64,000 bases of DNA from Bathymodiolus brooksi (GCA_963680875.1 OY804589.1:4774001-4838000), one strand, 5' to 3'; counted from the first letter of the stretch, positions 53,230 through 61,571 are shown. A program made the numbers and translations. Notes: generated from the letters alone by a model not told the origin.

Positions 53230-53598
53230 TATAAAGATAAGAAGTCAAAAATGTCAAGAAATTTTTTTTTTTGTCAATGTGTGACGTAAAAATATTTTTG
53301 ACATTTACGTCACCGAATATGGTACTGCTTTGACAACTATTTTACCTATTTTGTTCCTGTATTTAAACTGTTACAGTGACAGCCGGAACCTTTGAACCGT
53401 AATGAGAGCGGGAGGTTTGGCGCCTTAAAATCTGATTCAACCCACCATTTCTTTAGAAATGCCTGTACCAAGTGAGGGTCATTACGGTTTTCACAGTTTT
53501 CCGGTTGTTGACTGATTTTGTCTGTTTATATAATTATGAGTTTTGACTTTCCCTTTGTAAGATTGTTCGGAGTTCGGTAATTTTGTTATTACCCTTAT
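53217..53598 (+). mobile_element. ~390-bp interspersed repeat, copy 2 (direct)
   Basis: Begins tatagtgaaaatgtataaag, ends gttattacccttat. It contains a perfect 10-bp inverted repeat, gtgacgtaaa (53281-53290) and tttacgtcac (53304-53313), an E2F-like tttggcgcc (53416-53424) and a TATA-like tttatataat near the right end. Outer ends of copies 1 and 2 (ataagggtaat...attaccctta) face away from each other around the reverse transcriptase fragment. Confidence 0.92.
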
Positions 53599-54050
53599 TG
53601 ATAGGGGAACAAGTGTACCCGGAACAGTACTCGTCTTTTATCGGGGCTTTCGATCTTCAGTGTGGTTCCAGATGCACTGGTGAAGGACCGGTCGCTAATG
53701 AAACTGGCTATCTCCGGGTTGGTGAACGTCAGCTACCAATCAGTCCTTTCCCTCGCCGGCGTGGACCTCCATCACTGGAATATTGTCTTGAACATTCACC
53801 AAAACTGCCCCTCTTCGTCTTGTTGTACTTTTTCTTCTGGCCATTGTGTTGTCTTCAAACTCTTCTTGCCAAAGACTTTTACAGAACTTGACTATGAGTT
53901 ACATGGCGGGTGTCTTATTAGAAACAGGAACTGCTTACCCATCGCGAGCACCTGAGTTCACCCTCGGGTTTTTTCTGGTGGGTCCGTGTTGCTCATCTTT
54001 TTAGTTTTTTGTGTTGTCCTATTATGTGCCTTTACGTTCTGAGTTCTATG
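53599..54050 (+). other. Probable 3' region of the reverse transcriptase element
   Basis: GC-richer DNA with two overlapping plus-strand open frames (about 53583-53891 and 53662-53955) that match nothing I know and are unlikely to be genes. The stretch with ttacccatcgcgagcacctg, gagttcaccctcggg and ggtccgtgttgctc resembles, from memory, sequence downstream of this reverse transcriptase class in bivalve genomes. If so, this is element tail, later split by the Tc1 insertion, and it would resume at 55660. Confidence 0.4.
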
Positions 54051-55657
54051 CACTTCGACAAAAGTTAAGCACCACCCTATATTTTTATCGATATATTTTT
54101 TTACATCAATACTATTAAAACAATAAAATAGATATCACCATTTTTCTTACACTTCTTAAAAGACTATACCAAGGGCTCTAAAATTACCAATCTACGAAGT
54201 AGTTATCCTGAGAGACGTGACTATGACGTGGCAAAAATGGGGTTCAAAACAGGCGCTGGAAAAACGTAAAACCAGTTTGTCTTTGATGGAAGTTTTTAAC
54301 ATTGCATTAAAATGCAGAGTCTTCAGATTTTAAGAAGTTTTAAATGCATCTATTGTGCGTATGTGTAAGGCATAACAATCAATAACGAGTATATCCACCG
54401 TGTTTATTGTGAAGTTCTGTAACACGCCAGCTTCGCACAAGACGCCTAAGCTGTTCTTGGGGGACTGTTGTCACTCCTGTAAGATAGCAGTTCTTAATTC
54501 GTCAATATTTTGACATTTTGGATAGCGTTGGTTAATTTTTCGGCCAATAAAGTCCCATACATGCTCTATAGGGTTCATGTCTGGCAACATCGCAGGCCAT
54601 GGAATCGTCTGAACAGCCTCTTGTAAAAAATGTTGTACAATTCGGGCTCTATGTGGCCCAGCGTTGTCGTCCATGAACATTGGCCTGTCAACCAACGCAT
54701 GATTTTCGAAATGGGGGACTACGCGTGGAGCGAGCACATTGTCACGGTATTTTTGGCCTGTCAGATTACCATCAAGAACGTACAAGTCCAACTTACAGGC
54801 AAAGGAAAAACAACCCCAGACAGTTACACCCCACCCCAAAAAACAGTTGTGCCCAAAATGTGGTTGTCCTGAAATGAAGTGTTTCGTTGGCGCCAAACCC
54901 TTGCACGACCGTCGGTAGGGCGTAACAAAAAACGACTTTCATCAGACCAGTGGACCCGTCTCCATGTGCGAATAGTCCACCCCAAATGATCATGTGACCA
55001 GTCAAATCGAACATGGCGATGACGTAATGTCAACTGTGGACGTTTTATGGGTCGTCGCGCTTGCATTCCCTGATGGTGGAGGCGTCTGATGACAGTGCGT
55101 GTGCTAATGTGGCCTCCAAACGCTAAATTACCACGAAGTGCACCAGCTGTACTGAACGGCCGTTGCCGCGCCCGTCTGGATATGAGCCGGTCCTCTCTCG
55201 GCGTCGTTTTGCGAGGTCTACCTGCACGTGGACGGTCAGTAACATTCCCCGTTTGACGAAAACACTGCATCGGTCGTACATTGATGGAATGGTTAACCCT
55301 GAAGTGGTCTGTCGCCCTTCTATGGTTAAAACCACCGTTATGCATGCCAACAGCTTGTCACGTTTCTGGTATGGTTAATTTTGACCACACCATACCAAAC
55401 CAATAGAAAATGAAACTTAAAACTCTACACAAAAGAAATCAGCTTTCGTTCGCAAAATCAAATGTTGAAAAGTACACGTGGCACTTTACACACCCTTGTC
55501 ATATACACAAAAATAAAAATCGATCAATAACCTGTTTCACAGGTAAGTAAGTATGTGTGTACAGGTAACGAAAACAGCAAACCGATTTGAAATAAGTTCA
55601 TTATTAGAAAAGATATTATTGAAACAAGTCAGGTGGTGCTTAACTTTTGTCGGACTG
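54051..55657 (-). mobile_element. Tc1/mariner transposon 1 (about 1.6 kb)
   Basis: Perfect 21-bp inverted repeats lie at 54056-54076 (starting cgacaaaagttaagcaccac) and 55632-55652. They extend imperfectly outwards to a CAGT-like end (cacttcgac versus cagtccgac) next to a TA on the right (55658-55659) and TG on the left (54049-54050), consistent with a TA target duplication damaged on one side. The element contains one transposase gene on the minus strand. Confidence 0.9.
54379..55378 (-). pseudogene. Tc1-like transposase, broken
   Basis: A Tc1/mariner transposase cuts and pastes its element through a DDE catalytic triad. The frame starts near 55378 (IPET, then TGA where an Arg codon is expected, QAVGMHNGGFNHRRATDHF) and gives a paired helix-turn-helix region with the linker GRPRKTTPREDR. 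Next is the first Asp in RVHWSDESRFLL, and a frameshift at a T/G homopolymer (about 54840-54870). The downstream frame (54471-54896) carries the second Asp in MFMDDNAGPHRA and the Glu in LPDMNPIEHVWD. I count 33 residues between D and E, one short of the usual 34. A further one-base loss near 54473 separates the true C-terminus (VPQEQLRRLVRSW, stop 54379-54381). Total length about 333 codons, normal for the family. It is inactive as written. Confidence 0.88.
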
Positions 55658-55982
55658 TATATGTTGTGATGACCGTTACGATTTCCGCATCAAAACGATG
55701 TTCGGTTCGTCTTTACCGCCAGTTGTTTGTAGGAGGGTGCATGTCATATATTTTGTTTATTTGTTTGCGCATAGTGGTGTCCAACACTTGTTTTGTTTTG
55801 GGTTTTTTCCTTCGTTTTGTGTACCCTATGTTACCAGTTTCTCTGGATTGTCCCGTTTTTATTGCCCCTTCGGTATTGTCTAACGTTTATTCATCAATCA
55901 GTCGATTAAAAATTATCCATTCCTATACTGTGCCACCTTTCATCTACATTATTTATTGTTTGTAAATTTGTTCTGGTCACGA
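55658..55982. other. T-rich spacer right of Tc1 element 1
   Basis: T-rich DNA with two overlapping plus-strand open frames of hydrophobic, low-complexity composition; I do not accept them as genes. It may be the continuation of the reverse transcriptase tail that the Tc1 element split. Confidence 0.35.
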
Positions 55983-56018
55983 ATACAGCTGACTTGGTGT
56001 TAAACAACAATCAGTTGA
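55983..56018 (+). mobile_element. SINE tail fragment
   Basis: The string acagctgacttggtgttaaa followed by caacaatcagttgat matches the end of the family B SINEs (gctgagttggcgctaaacaa then caatcactcac). No head or body is seen upstream. Confidence 0.55.
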
Positions 56019-56600
56019 TATGGTGCGACAATTTTACCTTTCTGTTTTATTGCAATAGGGTCTTGTTTCTCCATTGAAAAGGGAACAAATCCGTAATCAG
56101 GTTCCTGCAGATTGTACTTGTTAGCAATATAGTGTTAGAAGTGGTCGTTTGTGGTCCGTTGCTAGGCCAAATTATTCACACACATGCCGTTCACAATGCT
56201 ACCTTTTTACATACAAGATGTAATATGTGTAATCATAGATATAGCTGACATACAGTTCACTTAACTTAAGCAACAATATATCGATATGATTAGGAGTCCA
56301 TGGTTCAGTAGCTTCCTTGTTAGCAGCAACCCTCTATCAATGTACTGGAATATCGGATCAACTGAGAGATCTATATACTTAATATACAGGTGCTGCTGGA
56401 ATGTTACCACATATAAAATGAAAATTCACAATGGGAGAATTGAAATTATCTCATTTGTCATAATGTTTCGTTCTTATTCGGCCTTCACTGTCAGTTTCGA
56501 GGTATAGGTCAAGGTATGAAGTGGTATCCTTTATTTCAAGCTCAATGGGATAGATGTGATCAACAAAATCTTAGAATTATTTAGTATAAGGGCGTCATCT
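56019..56600. other. Spacer, no gene seen
   Basis: Mixed AT-rich sequence between the SINE tail fragment and Tc1 element 2. One 73-codon frame at 56286-56507 looks like chance. No repeat or RNA gene is recognised. Confidence 0.4.
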
Positions 56601-56601
56601 A

Positions 56602-57933
56602 CAGCGCGTGATCATATTATTATAAACAAATATGGCGTCGGTGTTTTCCAAAAAAAATTACTTTCATTTTGATGATGTATTATTAGAAGTGTCAATGTTA
56701 GTTATCAATAAAATTATGTCAGGTAGATTCTATGACGTCATTACAATCTTACGTCATATTTCACGTGAATTTAGGCATCGTCTGTCAGTTGAAATAAAGC
56801 GTAAACAAAAACAATGAGGAAATCAAAAGATTTGTCATCAGATGTGAAAACTATCATTATACGAAATTATGAAGCTGGAAAATCGTACTCCGAGATAGGT
56901 AGAAATCTTCAGCTAAACAGGGCAACCGTGTATGCAGTGGTAAAAAGATATCGTGAGCGAGTTGACATCGAAAATCGACCGCGAAGTGGCAGAAAGAAAA
57001 AGTTGGACGACAGGGATACTCGCAGGCTCTTAAGATTAGTGAAGAACAATAGATCGTTGCCGTTGCAGGACATAACCAGAAACTTTAATGAAAATCTGGA
57101 AGATGTAGTTTCTAGCGTCACTGTTAGACGTTGTTTGTACAGAAATAATTTCCACAGGCGAGTTGTACGAAAAAATATTAGAATCCGAGAAGCAAATGTA
57201 AGAGGGCGCCTTGCTTCGGCCCGAGGAAAGATATACTGGACTGTAGAAAGGGACTGGAGTCGGGTAGTATTTTCTGATGAGTGTAAGATCATCATTGGTG
57301 GAAATATTCGCGTTTTTGTATGGCGAAAACCAGGTGAAGAGTGGCTACCTCAATGTCTCAGTCCAGGCTGTAAAGCCAAAATGAGTTTGATGATTTGGGG
57401 TTGTATTACATACAATGGTTTTGGCACTTTAACGACCGTGAATGGAAACATTAATGCCGCAAAATACATAGAAATACTGGAGGACAATCTATGTCCCGTA
57501 ATTGTGCGTCATTATCCAGAAGAAAATTACATTTTTCAAGACGATAATGCCCCTATTCATAGGGTGTGCAAAAATACAAAATACAGAACAATATAAATGG
57601 TATGTTTTGGCCGGCACAATCTCCGGATGCGAACATTATTGAAAACTGTTGGCTCCTGTTGACGATTTCTGTGCAGAACCGGCTTTACCGTGTTCACAAT
57701 GTTAACGACATGGAGCGCGAAATCATGGACATTTGGCAAACCATTCCATTACATTACATTAGGAACTTGTACAGGTCACTTCCAACACGAATGCTGAAAA
57801 TAATAAGGTCCAATGGCTACATAACCAAGTATTGAGGTGAGTCATTTATTTTTTCTTGATGTTATGAAACTTAGAAGTGCATGTTAAGTTTACTTGTTGT
57901 ACGACGTCGGCCATATTTGTTTATAACGCGCTG
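56602..57933 (+). mobile_element. Tc1/mariner transposon 2 (about 1.33 kb)
   Basis: The ends match as inverted repeats: left cagcgcgt...tataaacaaatatggcg (56602-about 56636), right complement gccatatttgtttataacgc followed by gctg (57909-57933). The left end has about 11 extra bases (gatcatattat) between cagcgcgt and tataaac. TA lies at 56600-56601 and 57934-57935, the expected target duplication. Its terminal sequence and transposase differ from transposon 1. Confidence 0.88.
56814..57835 (+). pseudogene. Tc1/mariner-like transposase, frameshifted near the third catalytic residue
   Basis: Start ATG at 56814 gives MRKSKDLSSDVKTIIIRNYE, then a helix-turn-helix (SEIGRNLQLNRATVYAVVKR), the linker RPRSGRKKK, a second DNA-binding region, the first Asp in RVVFSDECK and the second in YIFQDDNAPIHR (about 57535-57555). 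The frame then closes at 57594 and resumes in another frame with FWPAQSPDANIIENCW, holding the Glu. The DNA between the codons for D and E is 95 bases by my count, 7 short of the 102 needed for the usual 34-residue spacing, so a small deletion probably caused the shift. The C-terminal part runs to 57835. Otherwise it is well preserved, suggesting fairly recent activity. Confidence 0.88.
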
Positions 57934-57935
57934 TA

Positions 57936-58059
57936 TATAGCGGAACATGAATTGAAAGGATCGGGCTAGTCATTTGTTTCAGCAATAGTTCAGATATATC
58001 ATGGCGACGAGTTTTAGTGGTGGAAGAAGCCGGAGTACCCGGAGAGAACCACAGCAACT
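57936..58059 (+). other. Flank of Tc1 element 2 with a short start-like frame
   Basis: Contains gatcgggctag, a motif repeated with its surroundings at 58593-58630. It also has an ATG at 58001 that opens a Ser/Arg-rich 20-codon stretch cut by the SINE that follows. It could be the first coding exon of a gene interrupted by the SINE, but 20 codons are too few to be sure. Confidence 0.25.
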
Positions 58060-58206
58060 GGTAAACTTTATCACTTGCGGCTGCGAGTTGAGTGCACCAT
58101 TTTTGTAATTTACAAAGCCGGGCGCGAACCCACGCCGTATTGGTGATGGTCATGTACGAGTTCTTAGGTAATCCAGCTACCTAACTCATTGAGCCACCGG
58201 GCCCTG
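58060..58206 (-). mobile_element. tRNA-derived SINE, family A, copy 2
   Basis: Reverse complement of the unit at 41076-41222. On the minus strand it reads gggcccggtggctcaatgag (A-box region), then gtgggttcgcgcccggcttt (B-box region), ttgtaaattacaaaaa and gataaagtttac. It is closer to copy 3 than to copy 1. Short matches at both sides (gcaactg and gcaagtaactg) may be a target duplication. Confidence 0.85.
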
Positions 58207-58211
58207 GCAAG

Positions 58212-58366
58212 TAACTGTAAACTTTATCACGTGCGGCTGCGAGTCGTGTGCACTCTTTTTTTGTAATTTACAAAACCGGGCGCGAACCCACGTCGCATTT
58301 GTGAAAGGCTTGTATGAGTTGCTAGGTAATCCATGCTACCTAACTCGTTGAGCCACCCGGGCCCTG
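58212..58366 (-). mobile_element. tRNA-derived SINE, family A, copy 3
   Basis: Same orientation as copy 2 and only a few bases away. Minus-strand head gggcccgggtggctcaacga, B-box region gtgggttcgcgcccggtttt, tail through ttgtaaattacaaaaa to gataaagtttac. Back-to-back copies could reflect two insertions at a favoured site or a local duplication. Confidence 0.85.
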
Positions 58367-58374
58367 TTTAGTGA

Positions 58375-58584
58375 ATAAAGGTAATAACAAAATTACCGAA
58401 CTCCGAACAATCTTACAAAGGGAAAGTCAAAACTCATAATTATATAAACAGACAAAATCAGTCAACAACCGGAAAACTGTGAAAACCGTAATGACCCTGA
58501 CTTGGTACAGGCATTTCTAAAGAAATGGTGGGTTGAATCAGATTTTAAGGCGCCAAACCTCCCGCTCTCATTACGGTTCAAAGG
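58375..58584 (-). mobile_element. ~390-bp interspersed repeat, copy 3 (truncated)
   Basis: Matches the outer 210 bp of the repeat (ataaaggtaataacaaaatt to cattacggttcaaagg) and then stops, so the CRE-like dyad end is missing. It is very close in sequence to copies 2 and 4, much closer than copy 1. It is inverted relative to copy 4 at 61130-61492. Confidence 0.9.
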
Positions 58585-58592
58585 ACATCATC

Positions 58593-58630
58593 TATACAGC
58601 GGAAAGTGAAATTAAAAGATCGGGCTAGCT
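58593..58630 (+). repeat. Second copy of a ~38-bp flank motif
   Basis: tacagcggaaagtgaaatta followed by aaagatcgggctag resembles atagcggaacatgaattgaa plus aggatcgggctag at 57935-57970. Between the two lie two SINEs and the truncated ~390-bp repeat, so an older duplication or a dispersed element has been split by later insertions. Confidence 0.5.
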
Positions 58631-58845
58631 GCTTGTTGTTTTTCATTGTATGAAGTCTGATTCGTACACATAAAGGAAAAAGTCGGTGAGAAGAGGACCA
58701 GAGTTGGTACACACAGTATGCGTGTTGAGTACAGCATTTATTTTTAGATATTTAAATACTGATTTTGTTGGAAGTATCAATACAATAAATATATGTTTGA
58801 TTTGATTGACCATTTACATTTTTATTCCTGTGAGTGGTTGTGTAG

Positions 58846-58882
58846 GTAGGGGCCCCAGTGCACTGCTTTGCACGGGGGCCTA
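58846..58882. repeat. GC-rich hairpin motif, sixth copy
   Basis: ggccccagtgcactgctttg then cacgggggcctat folds into a stem of ggcccc/ggggcc plus gtgca/tgcac with one A-G mismatch and a six-base loop. Its right half (ctgctttgcacgggggcctat) is like the five copies at 50461-50985 (ctgtcttgcgggggcccat), but its stem sequence is different. Confidence 0.55.
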
Positions 58883-59103
58883 TAATGCTGTTAAGATGGC
58901 CCTGAATCAGAACAAATCTTGAACTGCATTACAATCTAAAACAATTTCTGATAAATTAATATATGCCTTACACTGTATTTATAGTAAACCTGATTTATAG
59001 TTTCGGCATGCACAAACTGTTTGACAACAGCAATCGTCTAAATGATGCCTGCAAATAGTTGAGGCCGTCCAATTTCAAGAGATGTTACATAAACAATAGA
59101 TAT

Positions 59104-59145
59104 TTTCGCGAGAATTTCCGCACCTGCGCAGAAACACTTCCGGAC
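59104..59145 (+). promoter_or_regulatory. Housekeeping-type promoter motif cluster
   Basis: Within 40 bp of otherwise AT-rich DNA lie ttcgcgagaa (like the TCTCGCGAGA element, 59105-59114), ctgcgcag (NRF-1 half-site-like, 59124-59131) and acttccgg (consensus ETS/GABP site, 59136-59143). This combination is typical of TATA-less metazoan housekeeping promoters. An ATG follows at 59185. The motifs are seen; promoter function is inferred. Confidence 0.45.
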
Positions 59146-60092
59146 GGCAAGGCTGGCCGATTCCATTGCAACGTTGATTACGTTATGGCTAAGCGGGAGA
59201 ATTTAAACAAGTTAAGCTTGAGTCTACTGAAAACCCTGACGTTGAAAGAAGAACTAGAGAAGGAAATTTAACTTGTCAGACTGGAGTTTCACCAGTGTCA
59301 GTGATCCATCAAGCTTATGAAGTTGAAGCGATAGCACTATCTTTCATAGAAAACCACACCCTTCAACAAAGTTAGCTATGTCACAAGAGCTAACTTTTGC
59401 CAGAATATATGACTTTATGATTAGGTTTTAGTCGTGAGAGAGTGTCAGCACCACTTCAAAGGTCTGGACAGGGCAGTGAAGCACTACAGTACAGTGCAGG
59501 AGATGTAGAAATACATGGATTTTTCCAGGTATACGTATTTAACCACATTATTACCAGTTTAAGCACTCTTACATGTTTAAACTAGGAGTAAGCTATCTGA
59601 CCAACCATTTAATTTAATGAGTTGCATTACATGTTTTTTTTTAACTTTCTGAGAAAAATATTAGTATGAAAGAATTTTATTAAATAGTGAAAAGAATCCA
59701 ATATGCTTCACTGTCAGCAAAAAAAAATATTGACCTCAGGGTTACAGCCTTAGACTTAGTCCCCTCTTCAATTAAAATGGTTGGTGCATTTATAATATTA
59801 ATGTTCATTAAGATAAACTAAATAATGGTTGAAAATTCATCCTTTCTCAAACATTACAAAAACAGGACATCAATTCAATACAAAAGATTTTTAAAGTTTT
59901 GTCATCAATGACTAATTTTAAATTTTTACTGTTACCCTTTTATGATTTTTTTCCAGATTGAAGAATCCATTACTTTTGTAAAAGCATATCATGACCGTCT
60001 ATAGTTCTTACAATATTTTGTAGACATTTCTCAAAAACATGGTCACAGAAATGTTGCCATTCCCTGCCTTGAATCATCACTTTACCAGTAGA
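59144..60092 (+). pseudogene. Possible two-exon gene remnant, unidentified
   Basis: After the promoter-like cluster an ATG at 59185 opens MAKRENLNKLSLSLLKTLTL and stops at 59271. In another frame the DNA from 59280 reads TGVSPVSVIHQAYEVEAIAL and, after stops, FSRERVSAPLQRSGQGSEAL to 59528. There a cag/gtatac donor-like site occurs, and tttttttccag/attgaag at 59956/59957 is a good acceptor, a 428-bp GT-AG intron candidate. Beyond it the frame gives IEESITFVKAYHDRL, then TAG, then FLQYFVDISQKHGHRNVAIP. The composition looks protein-like but several stops interrupt it, and I recognise no domain. It could be a dead gene, a mobile-element gene or coincidence. Confidence 0.3.
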
Positions 60093-60095
60093 GAG

Positions 60096-60347
60096 TTAAA
60101 CAATCACTTTGTATAGAAAATCATCTTCATTGTCACTGGTCGATAATTTATCACTTACTATGAATTCTGTCTGACTTATATTATCGCTCTTGCCTTCTTT
60201 CCTATCTCTCCAAACAATGTCAAATTTATCACTCGATTTCACCCATATTATTTTGGCTAGGGCTATAATCCAATAGTGTATTCTGTCTTCTGACGTGACA
60301 AAACAGGTACAATTAGCCCTTTCTTTATAAATTGTCTTATCAACCAT
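60096..60347 (-). CDS. Hypothetical 83-residue frame, doubtful
   Basis: The minus-strand open frame begins with ATG and reads MVDKTIYKERANCTCFVTSE onward, ending in an acidic stretch (STSDNEDDF). The amino-acid mix looks more protein-like than neighbouring chance frames, but I see no domain, signal or neighbour that supports a function. It may be a piece of a decayed mobile element. Confidence 0.2.
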   Translation of the reverse strand: MVDKTIYKERANCTCFVTSEDRIHYWIIALAKIIWVKSSDKFDIVWRDRKEGKSDNISQTEFIVSDKLSTSDNEDDFLYKVIV

Positions 60348-60649
60348 TTCAAAGGGTATAATTCTTCCTTAACTGCTTTTTTGATGCTTCTTATATTTGT
60401 CTCCTACTGGATACAAAGTTTTTATATTATTCACATCTAAATCTATTTTATCTGATTCTTTTTTATGATAAAGTTAGTCAAACTCATTTTGAGTGGTTTA
60501 TACTTGGTCTGCACTGTTTCTGGTCACTAAAAACTACTCATTCATGCATTTTTATCGTTATTTTTTTTCTAAATTTTCCAAAGCATGGGCGACGCCATGA
60601 ACCGGGAGTCTTTTTCCTGTTATGAAAGAAGATACCAAAGAGTAAAATC
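60348..60649. other. AT-rich spacer, no gene seen
   Basis: AT-rich DNA between the doubtful minus-strand frame and the second family B SINE. Nothing recognisable is seen. Confidence 0.4.
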
Positions 60650-61022
60650 GCATCGGTGGTGTAATGGTCAGCGTTCTCGCATCGTGTGCGGTAGATCGTG
60701 GGTTCGAGCCCCGATCGAGTCGAACCAAACACTATAAAAATTGGTATTTGTTGCTTTTTCGCTAAGCACACAGCATTAAGCAGAAAAAGAAATGATTGAT
60801 TGGTGTTTAGCGTCCAGCGAGCACTGGTTGGCTCAGAATTGGGATAATGTATCCAAGTGGGGCGACATGTCTTACCGCGGACTGTCATTTCAGTGAGCTA
60901 GCACCATAAAAATCCGACTAAGCGTGTTGGTCTAGTACAAACGGACCTCATCTCATTCACTTGTTCTCGCCATGATATAGCTGAAAAATTGCTGAGTTGG
61001 CGCTAAACAACAATCACTCACC
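60650..61022 (+). mobile_element. tRNA-Gly-like SINE, family B, copy 2 (about 370 bp)
   Basis: The head gcatcggtggtgtaatggtc is strikingly like tRNA-Gly (which starts GCATCGGTGG), and the B-box region is gtgggttcgagccccgatcg. The body and tail match copy 1 at 49383-49733: ggtatttgttgctttttcgc, ctggttggctcagaat, gtgttggtctagtacaa, and gctgagttggcgctaaacaa then caatcactcac. Compared with copy 1 it has an extra stretch of about 32 bp near 60791-60823, tgattgattggtgtttagcg, that is partly complementary to its own tail. Confidence 0.9.
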
Positions 61023-61129
61023 TTATTGGCCAGATTAAGCTGCTTTATGGGAATTTTTGTCCAATCAATATAGTTTTATCTGAATGCTGAATGTGTTATC
61101 ATTTATTTTAAAAACCATTAAGCCTCATA

Positions 61130-61492
61130 TATAGTGAAAATGTATAAAGAAGTCAAAAATTGTTTTGTCAATGTGTGACGTAAAAATATTTTTGACATTT
61201 ACGTCACCGAATATGGTACTGCTTTGACAACTATTTTACCTATTTTGTTCCTGTATTTAAATACTGTTACAGTGACAGCGCAACCTTTGAACCGTAATGA
61301 GAGCGGGAGGTTTGGCGCCTTAAAATCTGATTCAACCCACCATTTCTTTAGAAATGCCTGTACCAAGTCAGGGTCATTACGGTTTTCACAGTTTTCGGTT
61401 GTTGACTGATTTTGTCTGTTTATATAATTATGAGTTTTGACTTTCCCTTTGTAAGATTGTTCGGAGTTCGGTAATTTTGTAATTACCCTTAT
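61130..61492 (+). mobile_element. ~390-bp interspersed repeat, copy 4 (direct)
   Basis: Begins tatagtgaaaatgtataaag and ends gtaattacccttat. It keeps the perfect dyad gtgacgtaaa/tttacgtcac (61175-61184 and 61198-61207) and the tttggcgcc site. It is nearly identical to copy 2 apart from a short deletion near the left end. It lies about 80 bp beyond the 3' end of the PIN/FEN-like gene that points towards it. Confidence 0.92.
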
Positions 61493-61571
61493 ATGCATAT
61501 TATGATGTCCATCTTAGCCAAATTCTACCCCTTCCTCTACTTGAAAACTGGGACAAATATACATGATATAC

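Noticed and set aside
53583..53955. Two overlapping plus-strand frames of 102 and 97 residues
   Set aside because: They overlap in different frames, have no recognisable domain and lie in what looks like the untranslated tail of the reverse transcriptase element.
55633..55965. 110- and 78-residue plus-strand frames right of Tc1 element 1
   Set aside because: The first begins within the transposon's inverted repeat, and both are hydrophobic translations of T-rich DNA.
61224..61498. Frames in the ~390-bp repeat copy 4 on both strands
   Set aside because: They are not kept open in the other copies of the repeat, so they are chance frames.
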